From: Alphaproteobacteria bacterium
Lineage (GTDB): Bacteria > Pseudomonadota > Alphaproteobacteria > Sphingomonadales > Sphingomonadaceae
Assembly: GCA_030424845.1 (NCBI GenBank)
Contig: JAUHWC010000001.1
Coordinates: 806,001 to 870,000 of the forward strand
Direction: 5' to 3'
Length of the DNA stretch: 64,000 bases
Shown: piece by piece, positions 54,455 to 62,853 of the stretch
How positions within the stretch are numbered: the first letter of the stretch is position 1
Layout of the letters: each line of letters begins with the position of its first letter
Position numbers and translations under genes: made by a program
Notes under the pieces: generated by a model
The model's database searches: none
What the model saw: only the letters and a program-made list of their open reading frames with translations
Told to the model about the DNA's origin: nothing

Positions 54455-55669
54455 ATGGCCAGCAAACCAATCATCAAAGCCGTCCAGCGCCAGTTCAAGG
54501 CGCTGTTTGTGTCCGACGCTTTCGAAGGCGTGCTCCTGATCGCCGTCGCGGCAGCCGCCATGTTCGTGGCGAACTCAGCCGTCTCGGACAGCTACCATCA
54601 GCTGTTCCACGGGGAATTGTTCCCCAGTGAGACCTTCAAGCTCAACACGCTGCATCTGTGGATCAACGATGCGCTGATGGTGATCTTCTTCTTCGTCGTC
54701 GGTCTCGAGGTGAAGCGGGAGCTGATATCGGGCAACCTGGCTGATCCCAAGCAACGCACCCTGCCGGTGCTGGCCGCGATTGCCGGCATGGGCGCGCCGG
54801 CGCTGGTTTATGTCCTGATCGCCGGCGGCAACCCGGAACTGACGCGCGGCTGGGCCATTCCGGCCGCCACGGACATCGCCTTTGCCATGGGCGTCGTCGG
54901 CCTCCTCGGCTCGCGCGTTCCGGCCGTGCTGCGACTGTTCCTGCTCACCGTGGCCATCGTCGATGACATTGGCGCGGTGATGATCATCGCCATATTCTAC
55001 ACCGCGAACCTGAAGCTGGCATGGTTGATCGGCTCGCTGGTGGTGGTGGGCTTGATGGTCGCCATGAACCGGATGCGGGTGGACAAGGTCTCGCTCTACA
55101 TCCTTGCCGCCGTGGTGCTGTGGTACTGCGTGCTCAACTCCGGCGTGCATGCGACCATCGCCGGCGTGATGGCTGCATTGACCATCCCGATGCACAAGAA
55201 GGACGGCAATTCCATGCTGGAGAACCTCGAGCATGGCCTCGTCGGCTGGAACGCCTACCTCGTGGTGCCGGTATTCGGCTTCGCCAATGCCGGCGTGGAC
55301 ATCTCCGACCTTGGCCTTGAAGCCCTGCTCGATCCGCTTCCCCTGGCTGTTGCGGCCGGCCTTGTGGTGGGCAAGCAGCTGGGCATTTTCTCCTGCGTGT
55401 TTGCAGCGGACAAGCTGGGTATCGCCAAGAAACCGCCCGGGTGCAGTTGGGCCGAAGTCTGGGGCGTGACCGTGCTGTGCGGCATCGGTTTCACCATGTC
55501 GCTGTTCATCGGCGAACTGGCATTCCCGGGCTATCGCTTGCTGATCGACGAGGCAAAGATCGGCATCCTGACCGGCTCGCTGATCTCGGCGATCATGGGC
55601 TACATCATCCTGCGCATGACCACCAGCCATCCGGAAGAAAAGGACGATCCCTACGATCCGGTGGTGTGA
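54455..55669 (+). CDS. nhaA: Na+/H+ antiporter NhaA
   Basis: NhaA, 404 residues, exchanges one Na+ (or Li+) for two H+ and protects against salt and alkaline stress. Twelve membrane helices; the ion site aspartates are seen in VAIVDDIGAVM (Asp170, Asp171) with the partner Asp140 in PAATDIAFAMG. FFFVVGLEVKREL carries the usual Lys near the cytoplasmic funnel. The start at 54455 (MASKPI) gives family length; upstream in-frame starts add a non-conserved stretch. No strong ribosome site is seen. Confidence 0.93.
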   Translation: MASKPIIKAVQRQFKALFVSDAFEGVLLIAVAAAAMFVANSAVSDSYHQLFHGELFPSETFKLNTLHLWINDALMVIFFFVVGLEVKRELISGNLADPKQRTLPVLAAIAGMGAPALVYVLIAGGNPELTRGWAIPAATDIAFAMGVVGLLGSRVPAVLRLFLLTVAIVDDIGAVMIIAIFYTANLKLAWLIGSLVVVGLMVAMNRMRVDKVSLYILAAVVLWYCVLNSGVHATIAGVMAALTIPMHKKDGNSMLENLEHGLVGWNAYLVVPVFGFANAGVDISDLGLEALLDPLPLAVAAGLVVGKQLGIFSCVFAADKLGIAKKPPGCSWAEVWGVTVLCGIGFTMSLFIGELAFPGYRLLIDEAKIGILTGSLISAIMGYIILRMTTSHPEEKDDPYDPVV

Positions 55670-55697
55670 TCCTAGACCCGCCTGACGGCAGGCACGA

Positions 55698-55731
55698 AAA
55701 AAGGCGGCAGGTCACCACCTGCCGCCTTTTT
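55698..55731. terminator. Bidirectional terminator between nhaA and DUF3297 gene
   Basis: A perfect 15-base stem AAAAAGGCGGCAGGT / ACCTGCCGCCTTTTT with a 4-base loop, with A- and T-runs at the ends, serving both convergent genes. Confidence 0.92.
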
Positions 55732-55759
55732 CATGTCCGGCGATCAATTGCGCCGCGGA

Positions 55760-56041
55760 TCAGGCCTTGGCCACCGGCGGGTTCTCGCCCAGGTCCTCGT
55801 ACCAGGCTTCCACCGGCCCGTTGAGCTTGATCGTCAGCGGGCGGCCCTTGCGATCCACGGTCTTGCCGGCCTGCACGCGCACCCAGCCTTCGGAAATGCA
55901 ATATTCCTCGATATCGGTGCGCACGCGATCCTTGAACCTGATACCGATGCCGCGTTGCAGCTTTTCGGCATCGAAAAAGGCGCTGTTCGGATCGATCGCG
56001 ATGCGATCGGGCGGGATGTCGTTTGCAGTTTCTTCGCTCAT
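55760..56041 (-). CDS. DUF3297 family protein
   Basis: A 93-residue soluble protein of the DUF3297 family, found mainly in alpha- and gammaproteobacteria, with no known function. Family marks are PPDRIAIDPNSAFFD near the start, LQRGIGIRFKDRVRTDIEEY, and the C-terminal GRPLTIKLNGPVEAWYED. The MSEETAND start at 56041 is preferred; an in-frame Met six codons earlier is possible. Single gene, convergent with nhaA. Confidence 0.88.
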   Translation of the reverse strand: MSEETANDIPPDRIAIDPNSAFFDAEKLQRGIGIRFKDRVRTDIEEYCISEGWVRVQAGKTVDRKGRPLTIKLNGPVEAWYEDLGENPPVAKA

Positions 56042-56205
56042 GGATGCGCGCTTAGCCACGCCGCGGAGCCAAAATCAATCTCCCATCGGCACACCCATGC
56101 CGATTTTCCTGCCAAACCCCCATGATCGGCTTGCCCTTTTCGCCTTGGCCTTTTAAGGGCGGCTCCCTGTTTGTCAGGCGTTTGCCTGAAGGAATTCGTC
56201 GGGCC

Positions 56206-56290
56206 GCGGGCGTGGCGGAACTGGTAGACGCGCTGGTTTTAGGTACCAGTATCGAAAGATGTGGGGGTTCGATTCCCTCCGCCCGCACCA
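56206..56290 (+). tRNA. tRNA-Leu (anticodon UAG)
   Basis: An 85-base tRNA including an encoded CCA. Acceptor GCGGGCG pairs with CGCCCGC, the anticodon arm CTGGT-TTTAGGT-ACCAG gives anticodon UAG (reads CUA/CUN leucine codons), a long variable arm marks it as a class II Leu tRNA, and the T-arm GGGGGTTCGATTCCCTC is standard. It lies 47 bases upstream of the trigger factor gene. Confidence 0.97.
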
Positions 56291-56337
56291 GTTCCCCTGT
56301 GTACTGGGCTCGAAAAGCTGTTGAGAAGGCACGGTAA

Positions 56338-57789
56338 ATGCAGATTGTCGAAACCACCAATGAAGGCCTGAAGCGCGCCTATACGCTGACCATTGCGGCA
56401 GCCGATATCGAAGCGCGTATCGATTCTGAGGTGAAGAAGATCGCCCCCCAGGTACGCATGCCTGGTTTCCGCCCGGGCAAGGTGCCCGCCAACCTCATCC
56501 GCAAGATGCACGGCGATGCGCTGCATTCCGATGCGCTGAACGCCACGCTGCGCGAATCGGTTGAAGGCCTGATCAGTGAAAAGAAACTGCGCCCGGCGCT
56601 GCAGCCCAAGGTCGACATGGCCGATGGCTATGAGCAGGGCAAGGACGCGGAACTGTCGGTTGAAATCGAAGTGCTGCCCGATATCGAGGCTCCCTCGATC
56701 GAAGGCCTCAAGCTGGAAAAGCTGAACGTGCCGGTTTCCGATGAAGCCCTGGACGAAGCACTGGGCCGCCTCGCATCCAGCCAGAAGAGCTACAAGGATG
56801 CGGCCAAGAGCAAGAAGGCTGCCGACGGTGACCAGGTCATCATCGATTTCGTGGGCCGCGTGGACGGCGTGGAATTCGAAGGCGGCAAGGCCGAAAACAC
56901 CCCGCTGGTGCTCGGTTCCGGCCAGTTCATTCCCGGCTTCGAAGACCAGCTGAAGGGCGTGAAGACCGGTGACACCAAGACCATCACCGTCACCTTCCCC
57001 GAAGATTATCCGGCTGAACACCTCGCCGGAAAGGATGCCGAATTCGACGTGACGGTCCAGGCCGTGAAGGTCGAAACCGAAACCAAGATCGATGACGAGT
57101 TCGCCAAGGGGCTGGGCCTCGAAGGCCTCGACAAGCTGAAGGAGCTGATGAAGGGCCAGCTGGAGCAGGAAACTGCCGGCCTCACCCGCACGCAGATGAA
57201 GCGCCAGCTGCTCGACAAGCTGGCTGCCGATCATGACTTCGAAGTGCCGCCGACCATGGTCGAGGCCGAGTTCCAGCAGATCTGGAACCAGCTGCAGCAG
57301 GAAGCCGCCCGCGAGGAGGATCCCGAAGCAGCGCAGAAGGAAATCGAGAACGACAAGGAAGACTACAAGCGCATCGCCGAGCGTCGCGTGCGCCTGGGCC
57401 TGCTGCTGTCCGAAATCGGCCAGGCCAACGGCGTGGAAGTCAGCAGCCAGGAAATGTCCATGCTGATCCAGCAGGCTGCCCAGCAGTACAGCCCCAATGA
57501 TCGCGAACGCTTCATCGAATACGTCCGCAACGAGCCGATGGCACAGGCCCAGCTGCGCGCACCGCTGTATGAAGACAAGGTCGTGGATTTCCTGTTCGAC
57601 AAGGCCGAAGTGACCGAGCGCGATGTGACGCGCGAGGAGCTTGAAGCTGCCATCGAAGCGGAAGAAGCGCCGGCTGAAACCGCAAAGAAGCCCGCCGCGA
57701 AGAAGAAGGCCGCCGCAAAGAAGCCCGCCGCGAAGAAGAAGGCCGCCGCGAAGAAGCCGGCTGCCAAGAAGGCTGCTGCGAAGAAGTAA
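56338..57789 (+). CDS. tig: Trigger factor with Lys/Ala-rich C-terminal tail
   Basis: Trigger factor, 483 residues, is the ribosome-docked chaperone that meets nascent chains. The N-terminal ribosome-binding domain has the signature MPGFRPGKVP (41-50); the FKBP-type isomerase domain lies at about 155-245 (VIIDFVGRVDGVEFEGG, FIPGFEDQLKGVKTGD); the helical C-domain spans 250-435. After that comes a tail of tandem AAKKPAAKK-type repeats (about 449-483), made only of Ala, Lys and Pro, like histone H1-type bacterial tails. Standard trigger factors lack it, so it may add nucleic-acid or ribosome affinity. Confidence 0.97.
   Translation: MQIVETTNEGLKRAYTLTIAAADIEARIDSEVKKIAPQVRMPGFRPGKVPANLIRKMHGDALHSDALNATLRESVEGLISEKKLRPALQPKVDMADGYEQGKDAELSVEIEVLPDIEAPSIEGLKLEKLNVPVSDEALDEALGRLASSQKSYKDAAKSKKAADGDQVIIDFVGRVDGVEFEGGKAENTPLVLGSGQFIPGFEDQLKGVKTGDTKTITVTFPEDYPAEHLAGKDAEFDVTVQAVKVETETKIDDEFAKGLGLEGLDKLKELMKGQLEQETAGLTRTQMKRQLLDKLAADHDFEVPPTMVEAEFQQIWNQLQQEAAREEDPEAAQKEIENDKEDYKRIAERRVRLGLLLSEIGQANGVEVSSQEMSMLIQQAAQQYSPNDRERFIEYVRNEPMAQAQLRAPLYEDKVVDFLFDKAEVTERDVTREELEAAIEAEEAPAETAKKPAAKKKAAAKKPAAKKKAAAKKPAAKKAAAKK
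57688..57786 (+). repeat. Tandem Lys/Ala codon repeats in the trigger factor 3' end
   Basis: Imperfect tandem copies of a roughly 30-base unit coding for KKPAAKKKAA, about three copies, at the very end of tig. Copies are close but not identical at the third codon position, consistent with slippage expansion kept in frame. Confidence 0.75.
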
Positions 57790-57825
57790 GTTTCCGGCTG
57801 GCACCTTGCCAACCAACACACGAAG

Positions 57826-57858
57826 AAGGGCGGCCCCGCGATTTGCAGGGCCGCCCTT
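57826..57858. terminator. Bidirectional terminator between tig and TonB receptor
   Basis: An 11-base perfect stem AAGGGCGGCCC / GGGCCGCCCTT with an 11-base loop, followed by TTCTT, between two convergent genes. Confidence 0.85.
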
Positions 57859-57887
57859 TTCTTATGCGGCAGCGACCAGCTCGCGGA

Positions 57888-60044
57888 TCAGAAGGTACCG
57901 GAGACGGTCAGGTTCAGGACCGTGCCGATCTTGAGGCGGCGATCCTCGGTGAACAGCACCGGCGAGACATCGCGCGGCCCATCGTAGATCACGCGCTGGA
58001 GCACGTTCCCGCCGTTGAAGACATTGCCGACGCGGAAACGCACCGTCAGCCCCATGACGTCCTTGTGCTCCACATAGACCGCGCCGAAAGTGGACACATT
58101 GTAGTCGAGGGTTTCCTCGGCCACCCGGTATCGCCGCGCATTCTGCGTGTCGCGGAATTCCAGTCCCCAGGCGATGTCGGTTTGTGGAATGTCATGCCGG
58201 AAATCGAAGCGGATCTCGAACGGCGAATTGCCGTCGAAGCGGCGATTGACGAAAGTAACGGGATCGATCAGCGAACTGTCCTCGGCAGTCATGCGCACGT
58301 CCAGTTGCGCGCCGTTCCAGCCAAGCGGGGCCAGCTCGAGCCTGCCGTTGAAGCGCAAGCCATAACGATGCGCGCTGGAGATATTGCCGCGTGCCTCGCC
58401 GCCGTCGGCAGTCGGGATGATGATGAGGAAATCCTCGATCCGATGATCGAACAGCGCCAGCGTGGCCGAACCCCAGCGCCCGAAATTCTTGGAAATCTCC
58501 AGCTCGCTCTCCCAGCTCTGCTGCGGGCGCAGCTGGTTGTTGCCGGCACTCTCGTTCTCGTCGGTCAGGTTCACGCTGGCGAGAAAGTCGCTGAAGTTGA
58601 GCTGGCCGACGCGGCGTGCCACTTCCAGGCTGATGTCGAAACCTCCGCCGGGCGCCCAGGCAAATGAGATGCTGCCCTTGGGCCGCTGGAATGTGCGCGA
58701 CAGGGCGTTGATGCCCGTCTGCGAGATCTGCGAATACTCTGCGCCGGCAGCGACCTGGACCGACAGGTTGTCGGTGATCGAGGTGCCGAAACTCAGGATC
58801 GATTCATACCGCTCCTCGCGCACCCCGCCGACACCGGCAGGGAACGGAATTTCGACAAAGCTTTCCTGCGCCGGATCGAACAGGAACAGGCTGCCGACAT
58901 TGTCCAGCCGGTTGAACGCCGCTTCTGCCGACAGCTGCCAGTCACCGCCCAGCATTCCCCAGCTGTATTCGCCGCGCGCAATCCGCTCGCCCTGGTCGCT
59001 CACGCGCTGGAACCGGCTGCCGCTGGTCGGCAAGGTATCGAGATCGAGCAGCGACTGGGTGCGGAAGTTGCCATGCTCGAAGCTTTCCAGCCCGATCAGC
59101 TTCAGCCGCCCGGGGCCAAGCGGGAATTCGATATCCGCGCCGATCTCGTAGAAATGCTCGTTGTTCTGCGAGCGGAAGCGCTCGAGGAAGGATGGCAGCG
59201 GATTTCCCGGAACACGCTCTTCCTGTTCCTTGCTGCGGAAGATTGTCAGCCCGCCCGAAAGGTTGATGTTCATCGCCAAGTCGGGGGCAACATCGAAGGC
59301 GAAATTGCCGGTCAGTGTAGGTCGCTGGAAAGGTGCGGACTGGATGTTGAAGCGTTCGTCCACACCCAGCGAATCGGTGAAGATCGCCGGCCCGCGCGAG
59401 CCGCGGATGAAGCTGCCGACATCGAGCCCGATGGAATAATCCACCCAGGCCGCGGAACCGCGAACAGAGATATTGCCTTCCGACCAACCGATCGGGGCGG
59501 GACCGGTGGAATACTGCGGGCGCCATGAGAACTGGCCCGACATGCCGCCTGATTCGACGATGACATTGGCGACCTGTCCTGAAAGACCCGGGATCTCCAG
59601 CGTCGCACCGTCGACGATTTCCACCCGGATCACGTTGGAAACGGGGATGCGGGACAGTTCGTCGCGGACGCTGGTGGACTTGCTGGAAATGCGATCGCCG
59701 TTGATCAGCAGGTTACCCGAAGCCTCGCCAAAGCCGCGTCCGCCACCTCCACCGCCACCGCCGGGGCCGCCCCCCTCGATGTTGAAGCCGGGAATCTGTT
59801 CGACCACGTCTAGCGCCGTGCGCGGCGCGATGGAGGCGAAATCGGCCGGGTAATAGGTGCGCGGGGCGCTGGTGAGGGCAAAATCGGTTTGCGGCGCCGT
59901 ATCCTGCCGGGGTGTGGTACCGGCGATGTCCTCCACCGGATTGCCGCTGTCCTGCTCCTCCGCATGCGCGCAAAGGGGCAGGACCGCGCCCGAAATGGCT
60001 ACGGCCAAAGCAAACCGCCCCGATCCTGTCAGGAAGCGCCTCAA
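57888..60044 (-). CDS. TonB-dependent receptor plug-domain protein, probable TTG start
   Basis: A TonB-dependent-receptor-like outer-membrane protein, 718 residues from the TTG at 60044. That start follows GGGGA with a 7-base spacer and gives a normal signal peptide (RRFLTGSGRFALAVAIS...AHA). An ATG at 60110 would add 22 residues in front of the signal and has no ribosome site. The plug region (about 65-180) contains ALDVVEQIPGFNIEGGG followed by a run of eight glycines, then LLINGDRISSKSTSV; the barrel fills the rest and ends in Phe (LTVSGTF). It resembles the plug/barrel proteins without an obvious substrate group. It is leftward, divergent from no gene of matching function, next to a secreted amidase. 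Confidence 0.85.
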   Translation of the reverse strand: MRRFLTGSGRFALAVAISGAVLPLCAHAEEQDSGNPVEDIAGTTPRQDTAPQTDFALTSAPRTYYPADFASIAPRTALDVVEQIPGFNIEGGGPGGGGGGGGRGFGEASGNLLINGDRISSKSTSVRDELSRIPVSNVIRVEIVDGATLEIPGLSGQVANVIVESGGMSGQFSWRPQYSTGPAPIGWSEGNISVRGSAAWVDYSIGLDVGSFIRGSRGPAIFTDSLGVDERFNIQSAPFQRPTLTGNFAFDVAPDLAMNINLSGGLTIFRSKEQEERVPGNPLPSFLERFRSQNNEHFYEIGADIEFPLGPGRLKLIGLESFEHGNFRTQSLLDLDTLPTSGSRFQRVSDQGERIARGEYSWGMLGGDWQLSAEAAFNRLDNVGSLFLFDPAQESFVEIPFPAGVGGVREERYESILSFGTSITDNLSVQVAAGAEYSQISQTGINALSRTFQRPKGSISFAWAPGGGFDISLEVARRVGQLNFSDFLASVNLTDENESAGNNQLRPQQSWESELEISKNFGRWGSATLALFDHRIEDFLIIIPTADGGEARGNISSAHRYGLRFNGRLELAPLGWNGAQLDVRMTAEDSSLIDPVTFVNRRFDGNSPFEIRFDFRHDIPQTDIAWGLEFRDTQNARRYRVAEETLDYNVSTFGAVYVEHKDVMGLTVRFRVGNVFNGGNVLQRVIYDGPRDVSPVLFTEDRRLKIGTVLNLTVSGTF

Positions 60045-60128
60045 GCCAAAATCCCCATCCTGTTGATTTTGTCCACTCCCGCTAGACCTGATCAACTTAA
60101 GGAACAACATAGCAAATGTAATAAACTG

Positions 60129-61736
60129 TCAGTCTGAGCTTGGTGACCAGGGCAAGAGCCCCGGTTCGCGCAGGGTTGCGCTGCGTACCCTTTCATAGGC
60201 TGCGCCTGCCAACAGCACCTGCGCATCAGCGCCCGCGCCGGCGATGAACGAGATACCGACGGGCAAGCCTTCTACATCACCCATCGGCACGGTCAGGTGC
60301 GGATATCCGGCGATTGCAGCCAGCGAACCGGCGCCGATTCCGGGCGTGAAATGATCGCCGAGCACCAGGTCGATGGGCCAGGCGGGCCCTTCGGTGGGCG
60401 CGACCAGCATGTCAAGGTCATGTTCGGCCAGAAGGCGGTCGATGCCTTGTTCCCCGGCAAGCCGCCTGGCGTTTGCGCGGGCGCGCAGGTATTCCGCCTC
60501 GTCGGTTGTCCGCAGCGACAATTCGAACACGTCCTGCCCGAACCAGCGCAACTCGGTCTCCGCATTGGCGATGTTGAAGGCGATCACATCGGCCAGCGAA
60601 CGAACCGGTATATCGGCGGGCGAGCCTTGCAGGTAGGCATCCAGACCTTCGCGCAGCTCGTAGAGCAGGACGGTATATTCGTCGTTCCACATTTCCTCAG
60701 GCGGCTCGAATTCGACATCGACCAGAACTGCACCGGCGGACACCATGTCCGTCAGCGCCTGGCTGAAGGCGTCCCTGACCTGTCCGTTATCGCCAATCTG
60801 CTTGCCAAGCACACCGATGCGCAGCCCCTCGAGCGAGGAAGTGTGGAGCCCTTCGGTGAAGTCGCGCTGCGTCCCGCCTTCGGGCTCGGCGATGGCGGTA
60901 AGCAGCAAGGCCGCGCTCCAGACATTGCGGGCCATCGGGCCGGCGGTGTCCTGCGAAGCGCTGATCGGCACGATCAGTTCCTGGCTCACCAGCCCTACCG
61001 TGGGCTTGAAGCCGACGATGCCGTTGACGCTGGCCGGACACGTGATCGATCCGTCCGTTTCGGTGCCGATGGCCGCCCATGCAAGGTTTGCGGCAACCGC
61101 TGCCCCGCTTCCGGACGAGGACCCGCAAGGGCTGCGGTCAGTGGCATGGGGGTTGCGCGCCTGCCCTTCCACCGCGCTCCAACCGCTGGAGCTTTCGGAC
61201 GAGCGGATGTTCGCCCATTCGGAAAGGTTGGTCTTGCCCAGAACCACGCCGCCCGCCGCGCGCAGGCGGGCAACCAGCGGCGCATCGCGGCCGGTGTCAT
61301 TCGCCGTCAGCGCCAGCGAGCCCGCCGTGGTGGGGAATTCGCGCGTTTCGATATTGTCCTTCACCAGCACGGTGCGCCCGGCAAGCGGCAAGCCCGACTC
61401 CCCCGCAGCGCGGGCATCGTCAGGGGCATCAGGGTTGGTAACGATCACCGCATTGAGCATCGGCCCGGCATCGTCGATCTCGGCGATACGGCGCAGGTAG
61501 AGCGATGCCATGAATTCGGGCGTGATGCCGGGATCGTCCAGGGGCATGCTCTCGGCCGTGACCGGATCCAGCATCGAGGGATCGATCCGGATCGGATCGG
61601 CATCGCCGGCGAGCAGCCTTGGCGGGCTGTGCGGGATGAATATCTCGGCATCAGGGTCTATTCCGTCCTGCGCCAGCAGGGGCGAAGAGACAACGAGAGC
61701 GGCAGCGCCCAGCAGGGCGGAACGGATCATCTTCAT
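60129..61736 (-). CDS. Secreted amidase-signature enzyme
   Basis: A 535-residue amidase-signature hydrolase with a Sec signal peptide (about 1-22, ending LLAQ). The Ser-cisSer-Lys triad is intact: Lys126 in VLVKDNIE, Ser206 in CGSSSGSGAAVA and Ser230 in GTETDGSITCPA. It is thus a periplasmic relative of GatA-type enzymes that may hydrolyse amides, peptides or nitrogenous compounds; the substrate is not evident. The start at 61736 (MKMIRS) is fixed by the signal peptide; longer reading would be antisense to clpP. Confidence 0.9.
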   Translation of the reverse strand: MKMIRSALLGAAALVVSSPLLAQDGIDPDAEIFIPHSPPRLLAGDADPIRIDPSMLDPVTAESMPLDDPGITPEFMASLYLRRIAEIDDAGPMLNAVIVTNPDAPDDARAAGESGLPLAGRTVLVKDNIETREFPTTAGSLALTANDTGRDAPLVARLRAAGGVVLGKTNLSEWANIRSSESSSGWSAVEGQARNPHATDRSPCGSSSGSGAAVAANLAWAAIGTETDGSITCPASVNGIVGFKPTVGLVSQELIVPISASQDTAGPMARNVWSAALLLTAIAEPEGGTQRDFTEGLHTSSLEGLRIGVLGKQIGDNGQVRDAFSQALTDMVSAGAVLVDVEFEPPEEMWNDEYTVLLYELREGLDAYLQGSPADIPVRSLADVIAFNIANAETELRWFGQDVFELSLRTTDEAEYLRARANARRLAGEQGIDRLLAEHDLDMLVAPTEGPAWPIDLVLGDHFTPGIGAGSLAAIAGYPHLTVPMGDVEGLPVGISFIAGAGADAQVLLAGAAYERVRSATLREPGLLPWSPSSD

Positions 61737-61851
61737 GCCCGCGATCCTGCGCCCATCCACAGTGTTGCGCAAGCTTGCAGGGCTTTGCTCTTGAACATCA
61801 GGCATCCACGCGCGACATAGACAGGCGAATACCAATCCAAGAGGAATTTCC

Positions 61852-62535
61852 ATGTTCGACGTTTTCGGCGATGCCAAGGACCGCTTCACCACCGATCCCC
61901 TGACCGGCGCCCTGGTGCCGGTGGTGGTCGAATCCACCAGCCGCGGCGAACGCAGCTTCGACATCTTCAGCCGCCTGCTGCGTGAACGCATCGTCTTCGT
62001 CACCGGGCAGGTGGAAGACAACATGGCTTCGCTGATCGTGGCGCAGCTGCTGTTCCTGGAAAGCGAGAACTCGTCCGATATTTCCATGTACATCAACTCC
62101 CCCGGCGGCGTGGTGACGGCCGGCATGGCGATCCATGACACCATGCAGTACATCAAGCCCAAGGTGCGCACCGTCTGCATCGGCCAGGCCGCATCGATGG
62201 GCAGCTTCCTGCTGGCCGCCGGCGAGCCCGGCATGCGCGTGGCCCTGCCCAATGCCCGCATCATGATCCACCAGCCTTCCGGCGGCGCACGCGGCATGGC
62301 TTCGGACATCGAGATCCAGGCCAAGGAAATCCTGCGCATCAAGGCGCGCATGAATGACCTTTACGTGAAATACACCGGCCAGAGCCTGGAAGACATCGAG
62401 CGCGCGATGGACCGCGACACCTTCCTGGAAGCGGACGAAGCCAAGAAGTTCGGCCTGGTCGACCAGGTCTTCGCCCACCGCCCCAAGGGTTCTGCCGAGG
62501 ATACCGAAGAAGGTTCCGGCGGCGCTCCGGAATAA
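61852..62535 (+). CDS. clpP: ATP-dependent Clp protease proteolytic subunit
   Basis: ClpP, 227 residues, forms the double heptameric barrel that degrades unfolded proteins fed by ClpX or ClpA. The triad is Ser115 in [11 protein letters not shown], His140 in [11 protein letters not shown] and Asp189 in [11 protein letters not shown]. An AGAGGA site lies just before the ATG. An N-terminal extension of about 20 residues precedes the mature core, as is common in alphaproteobacteria. It is followed by clpX, though 318 bases away. Confidence 0.97.
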   Translation: MFDVFGDAKDRFTTDPLTGALVPVVVESTSRGERSFDIFSRLLRERIVFVTGQVEDNMASLIVAQLLFLESENSSDISMYINSPGGVVTAGMAIHDTMQYIKPKVRTVCIGQAASMGSFLLAAGEPGMRVALPNARIMIHQPSGGARGMASDIEIQAKEILRIKARMNDLYVKYTGQSLEDIERAMDRDTFLEADEAKKFGLVDQVFAHRPKGSAEDTEEGSGGAPE

Positions 62536-62560
62536 TCGCGCATTTCTGCAAATTTGACGG

Positions 62561-62596
62561 TGGCGGGTGCTGGTCGCAGTGCCCGCCATTGTTGTT
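62561..62596 (+). terminator. Probable terminator after clpP
   Basis: TGGCGGG (62561-62567) pairs with CCCGCCA (62582-62588), followed by the T-rich TTGTTGTT. It would separate clpP and clpX transcripts. Confidence 0.5.
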
Positions 62597-62853
62597 CCGG
62601 TGCCATCGGGATCACGAAATCCGCCTGAAATCAGCATGAAAGCCGAACGAACGGCACGGATTTGGCCAGCAACCTGCCGGTCATATCCCGGGCAGATTCT
62701 GTAGCATTTTGGCAACCTTGAACCTTCAGGCTGGATCAAGCCGTGGGATTTAGGCTCCATGCAATTGATTATGTTCCAGCCCGCTATACATTAGGCAGGC
62801 TGAATCATGCGCCCGCGGAATCTCCCGCATGAGTGGCGTGGCAGGCAAGGATT
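62597..62853 (+). other. Leader/promoter region upstream of clpX
   Basis: About 257 bases without a gene. It is more AT-rich toward its end and includes CCTTGAACC around 62716 and CCGCTATACATTA around 62780, possible promoter parts, but I cannot assign a spaced -35/-10 pair with confidence. An AAGGA site lies before the clpX ATG. Confidence 0.4.

Noticed and set aside
56206-56290. tRNA with UAG anticodon as suppressor of the two TAG breaks
   Set aside because: An anticodon written UAG reads CUA leucine codons. Amber suppression would need a CUA anticodon, which is not seen in the window.
61737-62351. Longer amidase N-terminus
   Set aside because: It would be antisense to clpP and would put the signal peptide in the middle of the protein.
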